From an uncultured bacterium (GTDB lineage Bacteria; Verrucomicrobiota; Kiritimatiellia; CAIKKV01; CAIJXV01), in assembly GCA_903824675.1 (NCBI GenBank), contig CAIJXV010000061.1, positions 54,482 through 118,481 of the forward strand: 64,000 nucleotides of DNA, in the 5' to 3' direction. Position numbers and translations under genes: made by a program. The stretch's first letter is position 1. Every line of letters starts with the position of its first letter. Positions 53,015 through 59,796 of this stretch are shown here, one piece after another. A model generated the notes under the pieces. The model saw only the letters and a program-made list of their open reading frames with translations. It ran no database searches and was not told the DNA's origin.

Positions 53015-53038
53015 TCCGCCGATCCCAGGTTTTTCATT

Positions 53039-53932
53039 ATGATTAAAGCCATCCTGCAGAGCTTGCGTCCCGCGCAATGGACCAAAAATCTGGTCGTCAT
53101 GGCCGCTTTTTTCTTCGCCCTGGGGGATCGGACCCGGATTCCCCCCTTGGGCTGGGGCGAGGGCGGTATCTCCTTTTTGGCCGGCCTGTTGTTTTGCCTG
53201 GTGTCCAGCGGGATCTATATCTTTAACGACCTCGTGGATCGCGATCGGGATCGCAACCATCCGGAAAAGAAGCTTCGTCCCATCGCGGCCGGCCGGATTC
53301 CGGTACCCCTGGCCTATGGCCTCTCCCTGGGTCTGCTGAGCATCGGATTAACCGGCGCCCTATTTTTGAAACCGGGCTTTGGCGGGATCATTGCCGGGTA
53401 CATCGTCCTGCAAATCGGTTATTCCCTCGCGCTGAAAAAAATTGCCCTCGTGGACACCCTTGTCATCGCGGCCGGATTTGTTCTGCGCGCCATGGGCGGA
53501 GCCATCGCCCTGGCGGTCTCCATCTCCCCCTGGCTCCTGCTCTGCGCCTTCCTGCTCGCCCTCTTTCTGGGCCTCTGCAAACGGCGATCCGAGCTGCTCC
53601 TGCTCGATGAGCATGCGGATGCGCATCGTCCCAGTCTGGGCCAGTACGATCGGCCATTGCTGGATCAATTGATCGCCATTGTTAGCGCCAGCGTCATCGT
53701 CACCTATTCCGTCTATACCCTCTGGCCGGAAACGGTCGCGAAATTCGGAACCCATGGCCTCGCCCTGACCATTCCCTTTGCCCTCTTCGGAATCTTCCGC
53801 TATTTGGACCTGGTCTATCGCCATCAGAAGGGGGGCAAACCCGAATGGGTGCTATTGGGCGACATCCCCCTGATCTGCGATATCGTGTTATACACCGCCA
53901 CGCTTCTGGCTATTTTTAAGTTTGGCCGGTGA
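53039..53932 (+). CDS. Decaprenyl-phosphate phosphoribosyltransferase-like UbiA protein
   Basis: 297 residues with about nine helices. SLRPAQWTKNLVVMAAFFFA at the start and NDLVDRDRDRNHPEKKLRP (about 62-81) are diagnostic for the Rv3806c-type branch: NDxxDxxxDxxHPxKxxRP. A second acidic motif appears in LCKRRSELLLLDE, and the C-terminus is PLICDIVLYTATLLAIFKF. These enzymes add 5-phosphoribose to polyprenyl phosphate, the first step to arabinose or ribose donors for envelope glycans. With the DPM1-like gene it suggests a polyprenyl-sugar pathway for a cell-surface polymer. It lies 46 bp before tRNA-Thr. Confidence 0.87.
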   Translation: MIKAILQSLRPAQWTKNLVVMAAFFFALGDRTRIPPLGWGEGGISFLAGLLFCLVSSGIYIFNDLVDRDRDRNHPEKKLRPIAAGRIPVPLAYGLSLGLLSIGLTGALFLKPGFGGIIAGYIVLQIGYSLALKKIALVDTLVIAAGFVLRAMGGAIALAVSISPWLLLCAFLLALFLGLCKRRSELLLLDEHADAHRPSLGQYDRPLLDQLIAIVSASVIVTYSVYTLWPETVAKFGTHGLALTIPFALFGIFRYLDLVYRHQKGGKPEWVLLGDIPLICDIVLYTATLLAIFKFGR

Positions 53933-53978
53933 AGCCGGACTTGAAACGCATCCCTCTTTTCGGCATTATTCCATTTTT

Positions 53979-54051
53979 GCCAGCTTAGCTCAGTTGGTAG
54001 AGCAGCTGATTTGTAATCAGCAGGTCGTCGGTTCGACCCCGACAGCTGGCT
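53979..54051 (+). tRNA. tRNA-Thr (TGT)
   Basis: Acceptor GCCAGCT/AGCTGGC, D arm GCTC...GAGC, anticodon stem GCTGA/TCAGC around TTTGTAA (anticodon TGT), and T arm GTCGG-TTCGACC-CCGAC. CCA is not encoded. Accessory genes begin directly downstream, so its 3' end is a likely attachment site. Confidence 0.95.
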
Positions 54052-54280
54052 CTCTTGTTTTAGGTCGATAGAATAAGGCCAACATCAATTTAGACCAATG
54101 TTTTCAATGGTCTTATGCGAATACCCGAAATAAGGCCCGGTTTGTCTCTGCCGTTTCCTGCTCTTTCGTGCCACTCCCAATCGAGGCTTCAAACGGATAC
54201 ATAACGGATACAGTCCTCGTTTATTACGGAAGTCTGAACAATTGAGTTGAAATGGGATTCACTTGAAGGCATAACAGATC

Positions 54281-55387
54281 ATGGTCGAAAAAAGTACAAC
54301 CACATTCTCCCGCCAAGACTGCCTTGTTTTTTTTAAGCAAAAAGATGAGCCCCAGACCTCCTGGGGCGCCCCTACCGAGGATGCCTTTAAAAATAGTAAC
54401 GATGTCGTAGGCATCTTCGCCAAAAGCATATTGCGTTACCGCAAAAACGTTGAACTGGCCATACAATTACGGAACATCAAACCCCCACGAACCGCTGAAC
54501 CTTGGGATCACCTAGCGTATGCAATGGTCGCCAGTCTCGTTAAACTAATCCCTAACCCTCTCTCTATTTTTGACGAAATTGAAAGGTTGCTCGACAAAAG
54601 GGGGGTCGTCAATCTCAGTCGCCGAAATGCAGAGTATTTCAAAAACATTTTTTCCGGCGACATCGATTCTTTGAGACTAGCGATTCGATATGCAGGCGAA
54701 ATAATGCAAATCAACCGTTTTTTCAAACAACCGGACCAGTGGGCGGAACGGGATATATTTCAGAAAGAAAACGCCTACGCTTCCGACATATTGAGGAATC
54801 AGGCCATACGCAACGCATGCTCATGGTTGTCTGGTATGTATAAAGAACTGAAGGCCCCCGATTCTTCTTCGGGCATAATAAGGCCTCACCCCGAGCCCGA
54901 GGCTGTCCAAGGCCGCGACATGCAAAGCCTTACTCCTGCGGAACAGTTTAACCGGAGACTTGTATTATTCTGCATCGAGAATGGCATGTCAGGCATGACA
55001 TCAAAGTTTAAGCCCATCGCCCTGCCTTTTCGATTTGAAACCTCCCCATATCACGTAAGCGTACAGATACCCAAATACATGTCCTTCGATTTTAAGCGCG
55101 ACTTCCCTATCGACGTGTACCGCGTTCTTAACAAGCGGCGAATATTGTTTATGCCGGCTTCGTGGCCCCACACTCCGGGGCGGGTACCGCGCGACAACTA
55201 TTTCGAAATCGAGAAGTCTTACTGTGACCTTATTCAAACAGCTTCGGATAACGCGTTGGATATCAGTTGGGTATATGAAGAATTGAACAAAACTTATCGT
55301 ATCAGCCAGGCTGAGGGGCCTGATGATATCTACCATGTAATCCGCCGTTTTTTGCAAGGAATGGGTTTGCCAACTTTAAAGATTTAG
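54281..55387 (+). CDS. Protein of unknown function, first gene of a tRNA-linked cassette
   Basis: 368 residues. I recognise no family. The first half (about 35-185) is helix-rich: VVGIFAKSILRYRKNVELAIQ, LAYAMVASLVKLIPNPLS, EYFKNIFSGDIDSLRLAIRY. The second half has FRFETSPYHVSVQIPKYMSF and WVYEELNKTYRISQ. No signal or membrane segment. The gene is visibly richer in A/T than the resident genes and sits 230 bp after tRNA-Thr, where a satellite usually keeps an integrase or defence gene. It has no tyrosine-recombinase R/H/R/Y box that I can see. The 230-bp gap before it (54052-54280) shows no gene. It is most likely horizontally acquired cargo, function unknown. Confidence 0.65.
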   Translation: MVEKSTTTFSRQDCLVFFKQKDEPQTSWGAPTEDAFKNSNDVVGIFAKSILRYRKNVELAIQLRNIKPPRTAEPWDHLAYAMVASLVKLIPNPLSIFDEIERLLDKRGVVNLSRRNAEYFKNIFSGDIDSLRLAIRYAGEIMQINRFFKQPDQWAERDIFQKENAYASDILRNQAIRNACSWLSGMYKELKAPDSSSGIIRPHPEPEAVQGRDMQSLTPAEQFNRRLVLFCIENGMSGMTSKFKPIALPFRFETSPYHVSVQIPKYMSFDFKRDFPIDVYRVLNKRRILFMPASWPHTPGRVPRDNYFEIEKSYCDLIQTASDNALDISWVYEELNKTYRISQAEGPDDIYHVIRRFLQGMGLPTLKI

Positions 55388-55616
55388 TCGTATTTTCAGG
55401 CAACCAGCTCCGCAAATAGCTAAGAATTCAGATCCCCTATTTACACGGTTTTGCCTCCGCTTCACGTCCTTCTTTATTCACAAGTTGCATCAATTGTCCC
55501 CAACTAGTGTCCGGTTCAGAACGCCCTCTTTGCGCCATAATGCGTGGCGTGGAGAGAGAACCGGATACGCCCCGAGATAAGGGGGCACGACGAGCAACGA
55601 CGGACGGAGGATGCAA
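55388..55616. other. Gap before the replication cassette, probable promoter region
   Basis: About 230 bp with no gene I can support. The minus strand has a short frame ending SWGQLMQLVNKEGREAEAK that could be a remnant, but it has no partner. GGAGG at 55606-55610 is the ribosome site for the next gene. Confidence 0.4.
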
Positions 55617-55949
55617 ATGCAACGGAATACAGAATCAGCAATACGCTCAATATTGGCGACGGACGAAACTATCCCCCCCGCACAGCGAGGGGTCATCATA
55701 AACTTCATCAAACGAGGAGGAGTCCAAAGACAGAATTTGGACAGCAGGTCGGTGCCAGCGCCCGCTGCGGATCGCATTCTCCGCCGGCGTCAAACGGGTG
55801 AACGCCTCGGAATTTCGCTCAGAACGGTCGATCTGCTCGCCGCTCAGGGCGTCCTCAAGAAAATGAAATTTCCGGGACGGCGCAGATCGTGCGGTTTTCT
55901 AGAATCCGATGTGACCGCCCTAGTCAGTGGCGGGGCGGTGGGCTTATGA
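55617..55949 (+). CDS. Helix-turn-helix (excisionase/AlpA-like) DNA-binding protein
   Basis: 110 residues. The C-terminal half reads as a MerR-type winged helix: ADRILRRRQTGERLGISLRTVDLLAAQGVL, then KMKFPGRRRSCGFLESDVTALV. The pattern (recognition helix, wing with basic FPGRRR, final xSDVxALV) is that of HTH_17 excisionase/AlpA proteins, which control satellite excision or expression. The N-terminal 55 residues are an unassigned helical part. The start ATG at 55617 has GGAGG six bases upstream; the ATG at 55611 abuts it. It overlaps the next gene by ATGA, starting a chain of four coupled genes. Confidence 0.7.
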   Translation: MQRNTESAIRSILATDETIPPAQRGVIINFIKRGGVQRQNLDSRSVPAPAADRILRRRQTGERLGISLRTVDLLAAQGVLKKMKFPGRRRSCGFLESDVTALVSGGAVGL

Positions 55950-56203
55950 CCCCGAAGCAAGTGCTTATGCCCTGGGGGTTGCCGGATCCAGAGAAGCCGG
56001 CCGTGTTCGTGCCGGAACCTTCGGCCGTCCAGGAGACCCTGCCCCAGGTCATGGAGGAAATGAACAACGCTCGATGCCGCCTGGAACTGGTGTTCCCCAC
56101 GATGGCAGATAAGCTCGGGACATTGATGAATCGGATAGATCGGACGGCGAAGGCATATTGGCGTTCGAGGGAAACGTCGCGGCGAAGGAGGGCCACCCGA
56201 TGA
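55946..56203 (+). CDS. Small hypothetical protein in the cassette
   Basis: 85 residues: MTPKQVLMPWGLPDPEKPAV at the start, then an amphipathic helix SAVQETLPQVMEEMNNARCRL and a basic tail AYWRSRETSRRRRATR. The helix and basic tail could bind DNA or a partner, but no family is recognised. Its start overlaps the previous stop codon, and its own stop overlaps the next start (ATGA both times), which is the best evidence that it is a real gene. Confidence 0.55.
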   Translation: MTPKQVLMPWGLPDPEKPAVFVPEPSAVQETLPQVMEEMNNARCRLELVFPTMADKLGTLMNRIDRTAKAYWRSRETSRRRRATR

Positions 56204-57189
56204 GCCCCGCAAAAGCCTTTGCCCTCTACCAGCACAAGCTGGCGACACTCCCTAAGCCCGGCGGCAATGGATGCCACAGTGCCTTGCTGGGTGTTGCCAA
56301 CCTCGGCATCATGGCGGGCCTCAGTCAGGAGCGGATTCTGTCAGACATTCGCCAATCAATTCCTGCGGGGGGTCGGACCGTTCCGGACTCGGAGATCATG
56401 GCTGCAATCCAGCGAGCCGCACAGGATGCCGGCGATCATCGCACCATGCAACGGCCACCTCCAGTGAGACCCATGTTCCCCGACCCGATGAAGGCACGCC
56501 TGGAGTTCATTGAAAAGGGTCGCGCCTTGAGTGGGGTATCGGCAGCAGGTGACTTGAAGTCGGCGTTCTACGATAAATCGGCCGTACGCCTGGGTTCGGG
56601 GTCCGACGCCAGCGACGCCGTTTTGCTTCTCGAAAATCTTTATGCCAAAGATGAAAAGGTCTTCATCGGCAAGCAATATGACGGCAAGGCAAGTGTCCGC
56701 TCGGTGGGTGAATGGATTTCCATCATGGACCAGGCCGCAAAGGCTGAACAACCAGCCGCGTTCCCCTACCTGATCATTAACCCACTGACCGGGTTGGTGG
56801 GGCTCACGAAGGGTGGCAAGGAGTCCTATCGGGCCGATTCCTGTGTGGCGGCATACCGGTTTCTACTGGGAGAATTCGATGGGCTCCCCCTTGAGGATCA
56901 ATTGGCGTTTTGGGCGGGCTTCCCCGCACCTATCGCTGCGTTGACCTTCTCGGGCGGAAAATCCGTCCACGCCCTGATTCGGGTGGATTGCGCGGACAGA
57001 GCCGAATGGGAAGCCGACGTCGAACAGAAGCTTTTTGGAAAGATACTGCGGCCCATGGGGATCGATTCGTCCTGCCGCAACGAGGCGCGGTTGTCGCGGC
57101 TACCGGGCCATTTTCGGGCCGATAAGCAGCAGTGGCAACGGCTCCTTTACCTGAATCCCAGGCCTTCTATGAAGGGAGTATTCGCATGA
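56200..57189 (+). CDS. Primase-like protein (archaeo-eukaryotic primase type)
   Basis: 329 residues. An N-terminal helical region (CHSALLGVANLGIMAGLSQERILSDIR, about 24-60) resembles PriCT-like parts. The core is about 195-320: AAYRFLLGEFDGLPLEDQLAF places Glu-Phe-Asp where AEP proteins have their metal carboxylates, and IAALTFSGGKSVHALIRVD supplies the sGGkSxH-type motif. SCRNEARLSRLPGHFR near the end is typical of the primase-helicase cassettes of satellites and plasmids. It would make primers for cassette replication. It overlaps the neighbours by ATGA on both sides. The Asp-x-Asp form of the motif is not exact, so activity is inferred. Confidence 0.7.
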   Translation: MSPAKAFALYQHKLATLPKPGGNGCHSALLGVANLGIMAGLSQERILSDIRQSIPAGGRTVPDSEIMAAIQRAAQDAGDHRTMQRPPPVRPMFPDPMKARLEFIEKGRALSGVSAAGDLKSAFYDKSAVRLGSGSDASDAVLLLENLYAKDEKVFIGKQYDGKASVRSVGEWISIMDQAAKAEQPAAFPYLIINPLTGLVGLTKGGKESYRADSCVAAYRFLLGEFDGLPLEDQLAFWAGFPAPIAALTFSGGKSVHALIRVDCADRAEWEADVEQKLFGKILRPMGIDSSCRNEARLSRLPGHFRADKQQWQRLLYLNPRPSMKGVFA

Positions 57190-58226
57190 CCACAGCATCC
57201 GAAGTTATCGAAAACATTCAAAACATTGCCCCACTCTATCCGCCCAATACCTTCTACGACATCATAAAGAATATCTACCTATTCCCACGGACAGACGGCA
57301 CTTGGCTCCCGTTGAACGAGACCCAGATCAAACGCCATCTGAAGGCCCTTGGATATCGAAGCGAAGCCGACCGTACGGAGCTCGTTTCCCCTTCGGATAA
57401 CGCCTTGAATGAAATTCAAATGAAAGCTGGAGTTGATTATTCGGGGCCATTAGCAGGTCGTATGGCTGGATTCTATAAGATGCAAGGCCATCCCGTCCTT
57501 GTGACGACCTCACCGAACATCATTACCCCGACTCCAGGTGCTTGTCCCACCATAATTAACCTCATTAAATCTTTGCTCGATGACGAGAAAAACATGCAAC
57601 GAGAAAGGTTTTTGGCGTGGCTCAAGATTTTCCTGGAGGGACTTTACACCAATATTCCGCGATCGGGGCAGGCTTTAATCCTTGCGGGCCCTCATGATTG
57701 TGGGAAATCACTCCTCCAACTGTTATTGACCGTCATCCTAGGTGGGCGGGCGGCCCGTCCATACCAGTTTGCAATGGGTGGGACGAATTTCAATGCCGAT
57801 CTGCTTCAGGCGGAACATCTCCAAATTGAGGACGAGGCACCGTCTACCGATATGCGATCGCGACGGACATTTGGCGTCTTTTTGAAAGGAATTGCAGCTA
57901 ATTCAGTCCATCGACTCCACGGCAAAAATAAAGACGCCATCACGCTCGAGCCTCACTGGCGGGCCTCGGTTTCAGTAAACGATGAGCCCGAGCATCTCCT
58001 CGTATTACCGCCTCTGGATGAAACGCTGATCGATAAATTACTGGTTTTTAAATGCTCGCCCCCAGAGAGACCGTTCAATGACGGGTCGCGCGACGGCCGT
58101 AAGGCTTATTGGGACCAACTGATCGCTGAGTTACCAGCGTTCATTTATCATGTGATGGAATTCTCGATCCCGGATGAATTGACATGCCACCGGTTTGGCG
58201 TCAAAGCGTTTATCGTTCCGGTATGA
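57186..58226 (+). CDS. VapE/DUF5906-type ATPase, C-terminus replaced
   Basis: 347 residues. Walker A is in LAGPHDCGKSLLQLLLTVILG near 165-175, and Walker B-like LQAEHLQIEDEAPSTD near 220. A sensor region is WRASVSVNDEPEHLLVLP. This matches the D5/VapE helicase-like ATPases that follow primases in P4-like satellites. The fold normally continues about 40-80 residues past the point reached here. After RFGVKAF the reading frame runs only four codons into sequence that, in another frame, encodes an IS91-type transposase. The C-terminus is therefore truncated near 58,205. It is probably not fully functional. The start overlaps the primase stop by ATGA. Confidence 0.75.
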   Translation: MTTASEVIENIQNIAPLYPPNTFYDIIKNIYLFPRTDGTWLPLNETQIKRHLKALGYRSEADRTELVSPSDNALNEIQMKAGVDYSGPLAGRMAGFYKMQGHPVLVTTSPNIITPTPGACPTIINLIKSLLDDEKNMQRERFLAWLKIFLEGLYTNIPRSGQALILAGPHDCGKSLLQLLLTVILGGRAARPYQFAMGGTNFNADLLQAEHLQIEDEAPSTDMRSRRTFGVFLKGIAANSVHRLHGKNKDAITLEPHWRASVSVNDEPEHLLVLPPLDETLIDKLLVFKCSPPERPFNDGSRDGRKAYWDQLIAELPAFIYHVMEFSIPDELTCHRFGVKAFIVPV

Positions 58227-58732
58227 ACGAGAAGATCCACCGCAACTTCGAGGTCTTCAGTCCGTGCGACTTTATAGCAGCAATTACGCAGCACATTCCC
58301 GACAAGAGTTTCCAACTTGTCCGGTATTATGGGTGGTATTCCAACAAGATGCGCGGCCAGCGCAATAAGCAGGCCGCCGCGGAGGCCAAGGCTGGGGCGG
58401 TCCATGCCGCCGAGGTGATCGATGTCTCTGAGCACAAGCCTCGCCGCATTCCGTCTGCGAAGTGGCGCGAACTGATCAAGAAGGTGTGGGAAGCCGACCC
58501 GCTGCAATGCCCGCGATGTTCGTGCGAGATGCGGATAGTCGCGTTGATTGATGAACGCGCCGTGATTGAGCGGATTCTGAGACATATGGGTCTCTGGGCT
58601 CAAGGGGTACGGGTGAGCCCATCAACCGGACCGCCTGAACCTGTATCCGGCGAACGCATCATCGAGCCGTGGCTGGATGACCCATTCCCGGACTATGACA
58701 CCGAACCGGTAATGGCGTATGCGAACGGCTGA
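58184..58732 (+). pseudogene. C-terminal fragment of an IS91-family transposase
   Basis: The frame holds about 180 codons of the transposase end: SVYRSGMN, FEVFSPCDFIAAITQHIPDK, LVRYYGWYSNKMRG, WEADPLQCPRCSCEMRIVAL and ERILRHMGLWAQG. HIPxKxxxLVRYYGxYSN and the zinc-binding CPxC...MRIxAxI are hallmarks of the Y2 transposases of IS91/IS801. The catalytic HUH and tyrosine half is missing. The true remnant begins near 58,200, where the VapE-like protein ends, so earlier codons belong to that gene in another frame. The fragment is a relic of a one-ended or rearranged element. Confidence 0.85.
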
Positions 58733-58734
58733 GC

Positions 58735-58965
58735 TCACTCGCGGTTGGACGGGTTTGTCTCCTTTTGGTGCCGCTCACAGCAATACTGGTCCGCTTCGAT
58801 GATCAGACCGGCCTCAGCGCTTCAAAATGGGGGGTTGTACCCGATCTTGACCTTCTCGCCAGCTTTCTCCATGATCTCCACCATGAAAACGATGTTTCAG
58901 GGATGGTTCCGGGCGGTCTCAACGGGCGTGTGCCCGTACCACCAGAAAAGCGATTTCTTATCCAT
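58735..58965 (-). pseudogene. Interrupted frame with two in-frame TGA codons
   Basis: On the minus strand a 76-codon frame begins MDKKSLFWWYGHTPVETARN, then meets TGA at 58899-58897, continues NIVFMVEIMEKAGEKVKIGY, meets TGA at 58824-58822, and ends SAEAGLIIEADQYCCERHQK plus eight residues before a stop at 58735. The three segments have coherent protein character, and both stops are one transition from CGA. I do not recognise the family. It is convergent with the transposase fragment. The rest of the 58,733-59,198 gap holds a short direct repeat (TTTCACGGGGCTT, about 58,987 and 59,014). Confidence 0.45.
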
Positions 58966-59198
58966 GGGAAAGATGCAAATCGGTTTTCACGGGGCTTTCC
59001 GCAGGGGCGTCCTTTCACGGGGCTTCCCGCCCGGAAAACGGTTGTGGCTTTTCGTTTTCGCCAGGGCTATATTCTGCCGAAATGCCCGCCGCCGTGATCC
59101 ACGGGGCGTTCCAAGACTCGCGGTATGGACGGGCCCGGGCGGGGGAAACCGTAGGCGAACTGAAAGTCAACAGTCGGGGGAGAAGGAGGACACTGGGC

Positions 59199-59783
59199 AT
59201 GGGTGAGCAAACGTCAACGGGCGCCCCGCGGCTGCCGCCGCTCCGGGTTGAGGATATGCGCCAGGAGTGGGTCGGCATCCTGGAGCGTATTCCCGGCGCG
59301 GGCCTCAAGGGGGCCAACTTCCCCAAGAATGTGCTCGGGGCCTTGATGCATAACCCGGATATTTTCGGGCCTTTCATGGAGTACTGGGTCACCTCGAAGC
59401 TGAAGATGGGGTTTTCCATCCGCGAGCAGGAGCTCATCATCTTGCGCATGGGGTTCCTTTACGGGTGCGATTATGTGTGGAAGCACCACGTTCCGGTTGC
59501 CTGTGAGTTCGGCGTGAGCGGGGCCGAGATCGAGGCGCTCAAGACCGCGCCTCTGCCCCTGTCCTTTTCCGCGCGTGAATATGCCCTCCTGCGGCTGGTG
59601 GAGGAGCTCGTCGATCACCGGACGATCCGGCAGGAGGCCTGGGCGCAGTGGTCCGGCCTCCTCCGCCAGTCGGAGCTGATCGACCTGATTCACATCGTGT
59701 CCCAGTACGTCCTGTTTGCCTTGGTCAACAACGCCCTGCAGGTTGAGCTGGAGGCGCCCCTGCGGGACATCCCCGGCCTGTGA
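59199..59783 (+). CDS. Carboxymuconolactone-decarboxylase/AhpD-like protein
   Basis: 194 residues. The AhpD-like core spans about 60-150: SIREQELIILRMGFLYGCDYVWKHHVPVACEFGVS. This has the family pattern E...R...C..Y.W..H, but only one Cys of the usual CxxC pair (CDYV). A second CMD-like helical stretch holds LLRLVEELVDHRTI. It thus resembles the non-peroxidase CMD branch with a general-base or cofactor role. Soluble and cytoplasmic. AAGGAGGA at 59184-59190 sets the start. The gene ends 13 bp before the ThDP enzyme gene, so the two are one operon. Codon use is markedly more G/C-rich than that of the resident genes. Confidence 0.82.
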   Translation: MGEQTSTGAPRLPPLRVEDMRQEWVGILERIPGAGLKGANFPKNVLGALMHNPDIFGPFMEYWVTSKLKMGFSIREQELIILRMGFLYGCDYVWKHHVPVACEFGVSGAEIEALKTAPLPLSFSAREYALLRLVEELVDHRTIRQEAWAQWSGLLRQSELIDLIHIVSQYVLFALVNNALQVELEAPLRDIPGL

Positions 59784-59796
59784 GGAGGAGCTGAGC

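Noticed and set aside
55437..55622. Short minus-strand frame before the HTH gene, possible integrase tail
   Set aside because: Only about 25 residues look protein-like, and there is no catalytic Tyr box or upstream continuation.
58765..59097. 110-codon plus-strand frame between the transposase fragment and the CMD gene
   Set aside because: It has no motif, and the minus strand shows more convincing protein character in the same bases.
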